Positions 32,967-45,545 of a stretch of DNA of 60,012 bases are shown piece after piece (positions within the stretch are counted from its first letter, which is position 1; each line of letters starts with the position of its first letter). The DNA comes from Diphasiastrum complanatum. Taxonomy: Eukaryota; Streptophyta; Lycopodiopsida; Lycopodiales; Lycopodiaceae. The notes beneath the pieces are model-generated. The model had not been told where the DNA came from. It did not search any database and saw only the letters and a list, made by a program, of their open reading frames with translations. Position numbers and translations under genes: made by a program. The stretch is taken from positions 1-60,012 of the forward strand of contig MU833180.1 of NCBI GenBank assembly GCA_029204225.1, given 5' to 3'.

Positions 32967-33786
32967 TGTAGCGCAGGCATCCCAAAGGGAGCCGGGAACC
33001 ACGACTTAGCTTCCCAGCCTTCAACTCTTGCCATCCAAACCCACTTGACATACAAGCAGCCAACTCGCCAACAACGATCAGACTTAACCAACTTGAAGTT
33101 CCGAAAACCAACATTGAGATCCAACCTGGCGCCATGCCAGATCGGGGGTCCCGACGTGGGTGACTTCCCTCCAAGCAAGCCGCCCGATATACATCAAACT
33201 TAACCAACTCGAAGCTTCGTTACAAACGAGTAACATCCATTCCAAGCAAGCGGTCTGACTTACATCAGACTTAACCAACTGAAAGCTTCGTCACGAGCGC
33301 TGGAAGCCAACCTGGCGCCACGCCAGACTGGACAGCCATAAACAGGTAACATCCACCCAAGCAAGCCATCCAACTCAGCCGACAGGTTAGAGCCCGTTCC
33401 CCAAGAGCTTAACCCATTCACGTTCATGCAAGGAACACTCAGAACCACAAGCCGCGACAGATATGGAAACAACCAGTTCTTGGACCAAATGGTCCCGACA
33501 GCATACCGCTGGCGCCACGGACCGAATGGTCCCGACGGCATACCGCTGGCATCCCGGGATACGACTCTCTCTAGGATTTTCTCTTTCTAGAAAGTCATTT
33601 TCTCTCTCTAGATTTTATTGATCCCCAGGCTTCCTTTTATCATGCCTAGATCGTGTGAGGTGATTGCACATCGATCTGAGCTCTCTGGACTTCGCTAGAA
33701 CCGATCAAAGATTTTCAGCCATAGGAACTTGGCGCCGGCTGGATTCTGGTCAAAGTGGTGCCGGGAGCGGCGCCGGCGCCGTTGGG
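32967..33786 (-). mobile_element. Partial LTR copy of the 2987-4233 family
   Basis: In plus coordinates it opens TGTAGCGCAGG at 32967, follows the LTR's first block to about 33562, then jumps into ctctctctaggatt, skipping the middle block. It fades near 33786, short of the GGCGCC-rich end. It is an internally deleted, end-truncated LTR outside the inverted-duplication arms. Confidence 0.82.
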
Positions 33787-34744
33787 AGAAGCACTTCACG
33801 ACTTCAAATATGAAAGGTTTTTTTTGTTGCAATTTTTTTTTTTTCATTTTTTTCTTTTGAAGTTTTATTTTAAATAAAATCTCGCCGCCAAACATTCAAT
33901 CGGGCCACTTGCCTACGTGCCATGTTTCTCTCTTCATCTAGACCCCCTCGGCGTGTTCCACTCCCCCCAGCCCTTCATGAGCATTGGGCCCCCATTGACT
34001 TTCTCTCTCCTTCACGTGCGTTCTCGCTTTCTCACATGCCCCCTAAGGACTTCCTAAGACAGTTTATTTTTTGAATTTTCTCTTTAATTTTTAACCAAGT
34101 TCGTAATTCTGTATTTTGATCATGGAATTCAATACTTGAAAAAGGAAAATTGCTTATTTCAACGAGCTGAATACTGTCATTAGTATTTTCGTGATCATTA
34201 TTTGATTTTTTAATTATTTTTTAACTACCCCTTTTCTAAGTTCCAAGCCACTGACCAATTGCTTTGGCAACAACTTTGTAAGAGATGTTGAGCATAAAGG
34301 TCTATATTATAAAACACAAATAGGTGATTTCACCTTCGGATGAACTTCATAAGTCCCTTGGAGAATGAAGAAGGGAAGGATGTAGAAGAGAGTGTCTGTG
34401 ATCGTTTTTATTTTACGTGAGCAATGAGCAAGTCCAAAGTGTTTAGGGCCAAGAGCATGAATGGAGGCAAGGGCTAGAAAGAGCTGCTTTAGGAAGAAAT
34501 AAGAAGAAAGAGGCTCGAATCTACAACCAAAAGGGGTGATAAAAAAGTGCTCTCTTAAGCACATTCTACTCTCATCTTTTTGTACATTGATGGGTTTTCC
34601 ATCATTCATTAATAAAATCAATAGTTTTCTTGCTCCTCTAGCATCATTTTGCACAATCCTTTTTTAGAGTGCACAATACTACAAGTACATAAACATGAGG
34701 AATATTTATATTTTAAGCAAGAACCAAGCTTTGAAAGCACATTA
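33787..34744. other. AT-rich stretch, no gene recognised
   Basis: The minus-strand ORF at 34654-34307 has no recognisable domain. Pyrimidine-rich tracts occur at 33920-34050. Nothing else supportable. Confidence 0.4.
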
Positions 34745-35032
34745 TAATAATTATAATTAGACCCTAACAGGCCAGAACCTAAAGCCATTGTTGTCAACAA
34801 TACATTAACAAAATAGTACACTATAAATAGTACTCTATAGGTACTATTATAGTTCATTATAGGTAACCATAACTAACTGAGAATTGCATGTAGAGTTAAC
34901 CAACTAGCTGCAGTTAAATCACTTGTGATGCTAAGTAACTTCTGTGCTGTAGATAACTGATTCACTAACAAATACAGCATGCCCATTGCCAGGCAGGCAA
35001 GCAGCCATCGTGATTATTCGGTAGAACAACTA

Positions 35033-35665
35033 TGACTTTTTATGACGTTGAAGGACGTTCTCAATCTCGCAGCGTAGGCCTTTCAGGTCATGCAGATACT
35101 CGGAAGGGATGTTGCTGCACACCTTCAGCATTGGCTGGCCGGGTAAATATCTTTGGAGAAGATCCTCCTGGTAATGAGCAAAGATATACTCTCTCACTTT
35201 AGGTGTTCCAAAACCTTCAGAAGGAAGGGTCCATGCAGGAAAGTGTTTTTTCAAAATCCTTGTAACTCACCGTCCGGTCCAGCCCTTTTGGTTTGGTTAC
35301 GATAAACAAACCTAAAACAACACACTTGGAGCATGAAACGAAATCCCTCTCATCAGTAGTTATAGTACAGATGCCACACAGTCCTTGGGGCTGGTGCAAT
35401 GTATCATGCCGTCCAGCGTGCCCAGCTGGAAGAAGGCATGTGAGTTTACAACGAGGACACTTTTCGTCACATCGTGGTCGAGCACACTCTGATGCGCACA
35501 AAATCATCCTTTCTTTCACCAGGTCAATCACTTCTAGGATTGGAAAAGACTTCAGATCGAGTTGGACAGCGCCTACTCCTGCACACGTCCTCCGCGACTT
35601 TTTGGAAATCGATAACATCACCATGCTTCGAATACAGTTCCTCGTCCACAAAACAGACGCTTTTA
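35033..35665 (-). pseudogene. C-terminal fragment of the duplicated very large GTPase
   Basis: It matches the end of the gene at 19323-24024, with CDEKCPRCKLTC, HAGRHD and the ending HKKS. It retains DEELYSKHGDVIDFQKVAED, where the other copy lacks 13 bases, so this copy is the better guide there. A frameshift near 35235 splits the last 75 residues. Upstream sequence is replaced by copia at about 35690. Confidence 0.85.
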
Positions 35666-35699
35666 GCAAGTTCTAATGACTTAGTCTTGGTGAGAAGCT

Positions 35700-37372
35700 G
35701 ATCTTTCAATTTGATTCTGTTAATGATCAATATGAGGGTTTACAACTTGAAAGTTCTGCTTCTTCACCTCCTCTTCGAAGGACTGAAAGGATACGAAAAC
35801 CGTCTTTGAAAGTTTTAGAATCTCTAGAAGCTAGTTGGAAATCCTATTTCGCTTTAAGTGCTATATTCGAAAATGAACCTCAAAACATTGATGAAGCACT
35901 TTCTAGTCCACAAGCAAATGAATGGAGAAAAGCTTTAAATGGAGAATACTTATCGCTCATGAAAAACAACACTTGGAATCTGATTTCTCTTCCTCTGAAA
36001 GAAAAGCAGTTGGATGTAAGTGGATTTTCAAAAGAAAATTCAATTTCGATGGTACGCTTAATCGTTATAAGGCACGATTAGTCGCCAAAGGATATTCTCA
36101 AGTAGAAGGTATTGACTATAACGATACTTTCTTTCCAGAGAATGAATGATATCCATAAGAGTTCTTTTAGCTGTGGTTGTAGCAAAAGATATGCTTATTC
36201 ATCAAATAGATGTTAAAACCGCTTTTCTAAATGGAAATCTAGAAGAAGAAATTTATATGCATCAACCTGAAGGATTTGTTAAGTCTGGTGAAGGAAATAT
36301 TGTTTGCAAACTCAAACAAACTATTTATGGGCCAAAACAATCACCAAGAGCTTGGTATCAACAAATTGATACGTTTTTTAAATCTGAAGGTTTTAAACAA
36401 GGAACATCTGATGTGAACATTTATATCCTTACAAAGAATGATTCAATTGTTCTGATAGCATTATATGTTGATGGTGCTATATTTGTAAGCAATGATTCTA
36501 CATTGCTTAGTCATTGCAAATCTAGACTTTCTTTTGAATTTGAAATGGTTGACTATGGTGAATTACACTATTTTCTTGGTATTCAAGTCACAAGAAATAG
36601 AAAGCTGAAAACTATTCATCTCAGTCAACGAAAATACATTGAAGATATGTTATCCAAATTTAACATGAAAGAAAGTAAATCTATTGGTACACCGATGGAA
36701 ATAAATCTAAAACTATCTAAAGATATGTGTCCAAGTACCAAAGAAGAAGAAGAATACATGAAGTCAATCCCTTATCAAACTGTTGTTGGAAAGCTAATGT
36801 GTGCTGCAATATCAACAAGACCAGACATTGCTTTTGCAACCAGTGTTACTAGTCAATATCTACACAACCCTGGTCCTCAACATTGGGTTGCAGTCAAAAG
36901 AATTCTTCGATATTTGAAGGGAACTTCAAAATATGGATTAACTCTTGGAAATGATAATAATAATAATGATTTCGTTCCAACTGGATTTTGTGATGCAGAT
37001 TGGGCTGGTGATATAGATGGAAGAAAATCAACTACAGGTTATTGTTTTATGCTTGGCACAAGAACAATTTCATGGAATAGCAAGAAGCAGTCAACAATAT
37101 ACTTATCAAATGATGAATATGAATATGTTGCAGCTTGTCATAGCATAAGCTGTATTGCTCTAACAAAGAACCCAAAGTTTCATGCACCTACAAAACACAT
37201 CGAAATCCATAATCATTATGTTCGAGATCAAGCCAACAAAGGAAACGTGCAGTTACAATATTGCACAATGGAAAATATGGTTGCTGATATATTTACAAAA
37301 GCACTTACTAAGAACAAATTTGAATATTGTAGAGATCAATTAAGAATTGTACATGACAAAATGTCATAGACA
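35700..37372 (+). pseudogene. Copia reverse transcriptase-RNase H fragment
   Basis: Frames 35735-36080, 36046-36148 and 36146-37369 give the copia RT start ([36 protein letters not shown]), IDVKTAFLNG, then RNase H with GFCDADWAG and the C-terminal ADIFTKAL. Two frameshifts or stops break the first 130 residues. The RT active site reads YVDG (36464-36475) instead of YVDD, so even a restored frame lacks a catalytic Asp. Integrase, protease and gag are absent. A GTGGGAG tract precedes an LTR-like segment at 37391. Confidence 0.9.
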
Positions 37373-37390
37373 TTAAGACCTAGTGGGAGT

Positions 37391-37588
37391 ATCAAGAATG
37401 TAGTAGTCTAAATGTCATAAATACGTGTTTGCCACGTCACACCAGAGGTTGGGTCCCCAAACGACACCAACACGTCAGCGTGTCTCCTCTCTCACGCATA
37501 TACTGTTGTATGAGCATTCTGCTCACAATTCATTCAATTCAAGCATTCCTTTCCCCCTTTCTCTTATGCTTTCGCATTCTCTCTAATA
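37391..37588 (+). mobile_element. Copia 3' LTR remnant
   Basis: It follows the polypurine-like GTGGGAG after the RNase H end and extends to the point (37590) where GTPase homology resumes. The expected TG start is TA here. No 5' LTR partner or target duplication is seen, as the element's left side is truncated at about 35690. Confidence 0.5.
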
Positions 37589-37589
37589 A

Positions 37590-38077
37590 TAGAGACGTGA
37601 GAATTATAGTTACACAAAAACTTCTCCGCATCGATGACGCAAATCGTCCAATGCCTCCTCACTCCACCACATCTGACGGCGGGGAATATTGAATGAGGCA
37701 TTCGGGATATACCAATAATGCATCTGGCATGCATCCAGGGACACTTGATCCGAAAACATTTTTTCCTCCTTTTCTTTCTCTCTTCGCATTCCTGCAAAAA
37801 TCTTCCCACCAAGCATGGCCAGTTGCGCTGAAACACTCACAGCAAAACTCCACCCAGATTTCTCCACTGCCTCGTAGAAGCTTTTGCTGGCATCGATGCT
37901 GGAGAAAGAGATGGTCTCCACTCTGTAAGCCTGGTCTGGTGCCGTCAGCTTACACTCCTCAGGGCGGCGAAGCACCTACTTCAAGGCTCGCCTTCCACCC
38001 TGATCGCTAATACCGACATGAGTTCCACGCATAGCTAGCCCAGAGCTGGCTCTTGCGATCAACACTTCATCCTCCAT
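37590..38077 (-). pseudogene. N-terminal fragment of the duplicated very large GTPase
   Basis: ATG at 38077 gives MEDEVLIARASSGLAMRGTH, as in the left copy. A CAG to TAG change stops it near 37977, after which the frame is open through VETISFSSIDASKSF, the uninterrupted LTR target site, and MHYWYIPNASFNIPRRQM. The frame ends at 37590, where copia sequence begins. It shows the state of the site before the LTR insertion and before the TAG at 20065. Confidence 0.88.
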
Positions 38078-38106
38078 AATTATATAACTCTAGCTACTAG
38101 CAGAAT

Positions 38107-41100
38107 TGTTGGAAATATGTGAACTTCGCAAACCTTCAGGATTTTCTCACTTTGCCACTTTATCTCTCTTCGAAGCCTTCGGGTTCTTTTGCTTCGGCCT
38201 TCGTTTTTTTTTTTTTGGCAAAGCCTATTTTGAAAGTTACTTGTTTTTGGGCATTTGTCGCAGTTTTCACATTTTTCGCATTTTTGTGAAAATGGAACCA
38301 AGCATGAATAGATGATGTAGAAAAGCAAAATGGACAAGGACAACTAAGTAGAAGTAATTGGAATTAGGATGTTCTTTTAATTACTAGCAATTAGATAAGT
38401 TGTCTCTCCATTCTATATAGGATTAATGAGAGACAGACTTTGTCGCACAAGTTTTGTTGTAAATCTGTAATTCAGATGATATGAATGCAAGAGTGCATTA
38501 GATGCAGTAATCTGCAATTGTTTTATGGCTGATTGATTCACTTTTTCTTCCGCCCATTATTTCCATTCTCATGCAGTAAATCTGTAATTGTTGTCTGCCA
38601 TATGTTGCAGTAGTAGAAACTAGATAATTCTTGTTTCTACATTTGAGCTTCCGCATTTTCTATCAATGGCATCAGAGTAGGTTCTTGGAGTGGAACTCCA
38701 AGACGGGCCAGAATGGCTTCCAACATTTTGGCACAGAAAATCAATGTGATTCTTGATGGATCGAACTACGGTCACTGGAAAAGAAGAACATTGATTCTCC
38801 TAAAAGGAGAAGGTTTGTGCTGCGTCGTGGATGGCACTGAAGCAATGCCAGAAGAGAATGAAGTTAGAATCAACGAATGGAGAAGAAAGGATGATAAAGC
38901 AGTTGCTCTTATCACTCTGTCATTGAAAAAAAAAATCCTGATGAATGTTGACGATCTTGACAACAGTCGGCAGATCTAGCAGAGCCTGCAAGAAAAGTAT
39001 GAAGAAAAGGCCAAGACAGAGGTATTGCATCTGACAAATCAACTGTTCTCAGCCTAAACTAGGATGGTCCGATCTTGATTCACATGTTAACAAGATGAAA
39101 GCCATCTTTGCACAACTAGCCACAGTAGGAGTGGAGCACAGAATACCACCTGCACAACAGTTTATGTTTTTGATCAGATCACTTCCACAGGCCTACCAGT
39201 CATTAACAATCTTAATGCACTCTCCTGATACTATCTTTGATGATGCAGCAAAGGCTGTCGTAGAGGAAAAGCTAATACAACAACAGCCTGAGCAAAAGGA
39301 AGATGATGAGAAGGCCCTATTTGTTAAAACAAAAGGGAAGAACGCTGAGCAAAGAGACTTCTCCAGAAGCAAAAACCAGCAGAAGCAAAGGATACAGGCG
39401 GTTATAAGAAAATGACAAGAATAATGTTACCTGCTTTCACTGTCAAAAGACAGGACATTATGCAAGTGAGTGTTTGTACAATCCTAAGTCAAAGGCTTTC
39501 AAAGGAAAGAATCTTAGGAAGGACAGTGTGCATGCAACAGTCTCATCCCCACAACAAGAGAAAGATGCTAACACATTTGTGTTCACAAAGGGAGAAGGCG
39601 ACACTGCATATCTCACACAAGAGAATTGTTCCAGTATAATAATAGATTCTGGAGCTACTGTCCATGTTATGTGCAAGAGAGAACTCCTGCAGAAGTTTCA
39701 ACCAAGTTGCACATCTAGATCAGTCAAGCTTGGTAATGATAGCCAACACAGAGTGGAAGGAACTGGAATAATCCAGATGATGACGCCTAATGGACGCAGA
39801 TATCTAGAAGGGACACTATATGTGCCATCATTGAAGAAGACCTGTTATCTATTGCAAGAATGGTAGATCTGGGCATGAAGATCTAGTTTGATCAGAACGA
39901 ATGTAGAGTATATGATGGATGCTCTTGTAACTGTACCCAGAGGGGGCAATTTGTACCAGGTCATAGTTGAGTGGAAAATGCATTGGCTACCACCTCTTAT
40001 GACAGTGAATCAGAACTATGGCATAAAAGAATGGGACATATCAATATGAAAATGCTCTATCAGATGACAAAGGAAGGCTGGCGACGGGGGTGAATGTTAC
40101 CCAACTAGATTTCTATCAGATTTGTGCTCTAGAGAAATAGAGCCAACAAACTTTCTCAGGGCAGGTGACCAAAGCGAAGGCGCCACTTGAGCTGGTACAC
40201 TCAGATCTGTGTGGACCAATGGCGGTTGACTCAATATCATGATCAAGATATTTTGTCACATTTATTGATGTTACAGTCATATGAATGTAATTTATTTTCT
40301 GAAATTGAAATCAAAAGTCTTTGCAAAGTTCAATTGTTTTCAAGCCTATGCAGAAAGGCAGCTACAGAGCAAATCGAAGACACTACGATCCGACAATGGA
40401 GAGGAATATACTAGCAACGAGTTCAAAGAGCACTGTAGAAAGGAAGGCATTTCCAGATAGTACACCGTTCCTTGTACCCCACAACATAACAGTGTGGCGG
40501 AAAGGAAGAACAGGACTCTAATGGATGCAGCCTGATGCATGTTGATTCAGTCAGGATAACCTAAGAAATTTTGGAAAGCCGCAGTAGCAGCTTCAACTTA
40601 TTTGCAGAATCGAATATTGACAACAGTTGTCAAGGGCACGACCCTATATAAAGTACGGTTCGACAAAAGGCCAGACCTCTCAAATGTCAAGATTTTTGGA
40701 TGTGATGCTTATTTGAAAGAAAAAGAACCTGGACGAAAAGTCTTCCAAGGCCATTTTTATTGCAGCTACCCGTCTGAGACAGCTAGATACAAGTTGTACA
40801 ATCCACTGACAAAGAAACTTCTTGTCAATAGTAATGTCGAGTTTGACGAAGGACAGTTCTCGAGATCTTATTGATAATCTGGTGCTAATTTCCATCAATA
40901 TCCATATTTTGCTAGTACAGACACAAGTGAAGCTGAGAAGGTATTCGCAAATCCCCCAGCTCAACTAGTACTGCCACCAGATGAGGGGCAAAGATAGAAC
41001 ATACAACTTTAAGTACAAGCAAGACAATCTGGAATTGCAAAAGCAGGACCAGTTGAAGGGCGTCAGATGACAACGACCCGACCAGTGAGGTCGCGAACAC

Positions 41101-41693
41101 CTTCACTGAAGGTGATTGAGAATGCGGAGATGAGTCATGTATATACAGACTTTTGTGGGATCATAGAACAGCCAAAAACCTTTTAGGAAGCGGACTGCAC
41201 ATTTTTCGCATTTTTGCAAAAATGGAATCGATGCGTAAAAACAAAACCAGAGCGTGAATAGATGATGCATAAAAGCAAAATGGACAAGGACAACTAAGTT
41301 GAAGTAATTGGAGTTAGGATGTTCTTTTAATTACTAGCGATTAGATCAGTTGTCTCTCCATTCTATATAGGATTAACGAGAGACATACTTTGTGTAGTTA
41401 GTACATGATACTAGTTGTTTGTAAGAGAGAATAGCTCTCTTACAGTGACGCGCTGTTTGAGATCCGAACAACGCACAAGTTTTGTTGTAAATCTATAATT
41501 CAGATGATATGAATGCAAGAGTGCATTAGACGCAGTAATCTGTAATGGTTTTATGTCTGATTGATTCACTTTCTCTTCCGCCCATTATTTCCATTCTCAT
41601 GTAGTAAATCTGTAATTGTTGTCTGCCATATGTTGCAGTAGTAGAGACTAGATAATTCTTGTTTCTACATTTGAGCTTCCGCATTTTCTATCA
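38107..41693 (+). mobile_element. Copia element lacking RT, with target duplication AGAAT
   Basis: 5' LTR 38107-38665 (TGTTGG...CTATCA), primer-binding-like TGGCATCAGAGTAGG at 38667, and 3' LTR about 41199-41693 with its front deleted. The 5-bp duplication AGAAT flanks it (38102-38106 and 41694-41698), and the left arm near 19306 shows the empty site. Internal remains cover gag, protease and integrase but no RT/RNase H, so it is non-autonomous. Confidence 0.92.
38713..40876 (+). pseudogene. Copia gag-protease-integrase remnant
   Basis: MASNILAQKINVILDGSNY (38713) is the gag start. After a stop at 38977, Gag continues (IRSLPQAYQSLTILMHS) with a CCHC knuckle near 39430 (CFHCQKTGHYASEC), then the protease motif IIDSGATVHV near 39640. 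Integrase remains include HKRMGHINM (near 40025), a decayed core near 40380-40510 with NSVAERKNRTLM, and the C-terminal part 40602-40874. Many stops and shifts. Confidence 0.82.
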
Positions 41694-44415
41694 AGAATCT
41701 TAATTCTAAACAAAGTGTCGTCTCCACCACCCGCACAGGTGCACAGCTATGTCTGGACTCTGATATGGATGATCAGGAAGAATATTTATTAGCTTCTTCT
41801 GACAATGAATCATGCATGTAGTCAAATCTCCTTCATTTCGAGAATGTACACCATTATCATTTTCATTTTGTTGAGAGATGATCACCAGAGTAGCTTTCCT
41901 TTCTATAATTCTAAAGTAAGTTACGTGATCATTGCTTTCTTAAACATGGCATCACGGTCCACAATGTTACGTGCACAATTGTCCGGGTCAGCCTTGACCT
42001 GTTCATCAGGTTAATAGAGCGGTTTAAAAACAAATATCAGATTGGGGGTAGTACTTCATGGGTAAGAATGGATGAAATGCATGGGTGGTGACATGTGAAC
42101 TGGATTTGTGCGAAGTAGTGGTGTGCTCAGGAATTTGACGTGCACCCTTACCTTTCACTCGGATGGGTTGTTGTTTTTTTTACTTCACAAGACATGTAAG
42201 GGTACCCACCTATCAATTAAAATAGATATCATCCATTCAACCACTTATATACATATATTAATGTCATATTGTACAATAAATTTTTAAAATATCATAACAT
42301 CTTACTTATTAAAGTTATCTTTCAATGGAATGGCAATTTTTAAATTTGCCATTCATATGAGATGCTTTTGAAATTTTTGCATTTCTTTGAAATGCAAACT
42401 AGCCTTTGACATGCATTGCAGCTTGGACTTGCATTGCATGACATCAAGAATGGATAATGAGTTTACACAAGAAATGTCTCTAAGCCCGAGCAATGGGTCG
42501 GCCGCCTATGCTCATAAAAAATGTTTTTCACAACTTCATAAGAAACCTTCAATCTTGTATTGTAGTAGGCATTGTTTCAAATTAGGCTAAAATAAATTGG
42601 TAAGCTGATTTTTAAACATTAAATATTTTTTCATCATTATTTTTATTTGAGCATGGAAAATGTCTTTCATCAAATTTTCTCCTTTAAAAAAACAATGTGT
42701 ACAAAGACTTTGGGAATGGATTCAAAGTTATTATTAATCTAAAACTAAAACAAGAAATACAATGTCACATGAAATGAAGTGGAAGCACCAAAAGTGCATA
42801 TTTTAAAATGACCCTGGACTCTTTTATGTGAAACCACATCAATTTGCTAAGTTATAGGTTCTTTCAAAGCTTCTATATTTGACTCCTTAGTAATTACCAC
42901 TATGGACTCCTTGAAAGTTGAGTCTTAATCTTTGTAATTTGCAAAGTAGGTTCTTCTTCTAGATCTTAAATATATTTTAGGTCAAGTTGCAACTTGTATT
43001 GTGCAACATAATAGAGTGTAGACTTAATTTAATAAATTTACTTTCAAGAGCCACTAGAAAATGCTATATAATTCTTGGTTTACATTTTTAGTAGGTGAAA
43101 AAATTACATAATATTTGATGAGCTTAAATTAAATCAAATTCATAATAGACCTATTAATTTAAAACAAAGAGGTCAAATGCCAAATCTAACAATTGGCTTG
43201 TTTGCATTTATTGATTTTTTATGAGCATTGCCAGCCACCCATTCTAATATTTGATGTCTTCTCCTTAGTGTTTTTTCCCCCGTTGATGTGGATGGTTGTG
43301 CTTGGAGTAGGGCCCAATTGGCGGGAAGGGGGGGGTGGGGGTTTCTCATGACAAATGGTTTTTCATGAGTTAAGAGCAAGGCCTCAGTGTGATCGAGAAG
43401 CTTAGGTCACCAACTCTTCAACAACAAATGCAAACTTCATTTTCCCTTCTTGACTATCTCTACCACACAATCTGAAGGCCGTTGCTATCAGTCAATGATC
43501 CCTCCACAAGCAATCCAAGCACACACATGCAATAGCCAGCGATCTATAGGCTCGGACTACCAACCAACAACTTTCAACTTTTATGGTAGCATCAAGCCAT
43601 TGAGTTATAGGTAGAGACTATCAACTAGCGATTGATCTATTTTTCAATAAAAACAACTATTTGGCTAATTCCCATAACTATCAAACAATCAATTCATTCT
43701 TTTACACTTTACAGTAAATTCATTTTTCGGTTGCCTCTCGACCTACTAAACAATCAATCTTTTATCTACTTTTGTTCCTAGTTTGGAGTATAGTTTATAT
43801 GTGAGTGACAATTCATTTTTTGTTTCCTCTATTCACACTTTTGATACAATTCCTTGCCTATAAACAACCAATATTTAGTTGCTAATGAACCATGGACTAA
43901 GAGTTGAAGTCTACAACAACCTTCGATCCATTATTTTTTTTTTCTGTTTTATATGGTTCCCAATGTTGAAAACTTTATTATGAGGGTTTAGGTAAATTTC
44001 AACTTTGGACTAACTTTGCTCGCTCAATATTGGGCATGTTTTTTAGTACTATCATCAAGCAATTTTTAGTAGCATTAGTACTATGACTTTTACATATCAT
44101 ATACCTTGCAAGTCTTGAACGGTTTATCCTTTCAATGTTAAGCATGGCTTTGAGCCAAAATCGATTAAGTCCATGCTAATTCAATTACTTAGCTTCTGAT
44201 CTACCACTAGTTTGTAAAGAGTTACTATCTAGTATATAGGCTATTTTTGGTACTTACTCTCTTGTTTATGCTTGAACTTTTTGGTACTTGGTTTTTCATT
44301 TGACCATAGGAACTTGAACAAAGTGCATCAGATTTAGTAAGCAATTTTATCAAAGTTGAAGTACTTCACAAATCTAAAACTATTGCAAAAATGTCTCAAT
44401 CTCATATAAAATTGA

Positions 44416-44988
44416 GGGGCGTGTGAGATCAACCTCCTTCATTTAGGTGGTATATCTCAAGGATTGATCCAAATTTAGTGTTTGATAGCTTTAGAGAGGT
44501 ATCGAAGTGTAGAATGTGATGCTTTTGTCTCTAGTTCAATTTTATTTTATTTTAGAGAGTGAAAGACAATCAAAGAGATAGGGAGTGCACCTCATCTTGT
44601 GTGACATGCCAAAGAGAGCACACATCTATTCAATCTCATCAAAATTTTCGTTTTGTGTTGTCGATCATAGATAAAATTGTTCTATATGAGTTTGTGAGGT
44701 CATAGCCACATCAATTCATGTGTGATCCTAGAGTGTTTTCAATTACTTGAAACTCGAGGTAGAGGTTGACATCAAACTTGTGAGTGCTTCATCACTAGAT
44801 AGAGGCAAGATCTAGATTCAAGTTGATTGATTCCTTGTTGTGAGCTAGATCTCACATATTTTGTTGCAAGATATCAATAGGTTCAATCAACATTTCAAGT
44901 TAGATCCTAGTTTGAGAGAGTAGCAACACATTCAATTCCACTTTTAATGTCATTACTATAAAATCTCTCAAAGAGAACATGACATTCA
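44416..44988 (+). mobile_element. Copia leader sequence
   Basis: It resembles 10500-11040 on the same strand, with gtgagctagatctcacat and tagcaacacattcaattcc. This is the untranslated leader between primer-binding site and gag of the same copia family. The primer-binding site itself is not present on this side. Confidence 0.6.
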
Positions 44989-45545
44989 TGGGTTCATATC
45001 TCTTGGAACACGGTGAGAGGTTAACATCTTCCAATTATGCTATTTGGAAGATAAGAATTGAATCATTATTGGTTCTTCAAGATGTAATGGACATTGTGCC
45101 AAGAGTTGAAGAAGAACCTGAAACTCCTAACTAATCAATAACATTCAAGAAGAGATCCAAAATTGCTCTTCATGTTATCAAAATGAATGTGTCCAATGAA
45201 GTGTTAAGAGAAATTAGTTCTTGCACCTCGGCCAAGGAGGCTTGGGACATCCTTAAGACAATTTATGAAGCAAAGAACACATCAAGTCAACTACTCACAC
45301 TTAGAAATCAGATATTTGTAAGTTATCAAAGAGTTGATGAGGGTGTTTCAAAGTATGTCATGAGAGTTAAAGCTCTTCACAAAGAATTCACATGCATTGG
45401 AGATGCTTTAAAGAACAATGAACTTGTTCAAGTAATCCTTAATGGATTAAGAAATGAATTTGAAAAAATTGTTCAAACCTATGCTATGAGGGAGGAGCTA
45501 CCAACATTGGAAACTCTCCAAGGAGTTCTAATTGCTGAAGAAATG
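44989..45545 (+). pseudogene. Copia gag fragment
   Basis: MTFMGSYLLEHGERLTSSNY (44989), a TAA near 45133, then an open frame with VSNEVLREISSCTSAKEAW and ELVQVILNGLRNEFEKIVQT. Homology to the gag at 11041 stops abruptly after LIAEE at about 45543, where another element's LTR end begins. Confidence 0.85.

Larger units (their letters stand above)
34745..44415. repeat. Right arm of the large inverted duplication
   Basis: Reverse complement of 13737-24290, interrupted by copia sequence at about 35690-37588 (replacing the middle of the GTPase) and by a complete copia insertion at 38107-41693. The single-copy segment 42060-44415 corresponds to the tandemly duplicated left segment. Outer break at 44415 (tcatataaaattgagg), inner break near 34745. 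Confidence 0.88.
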
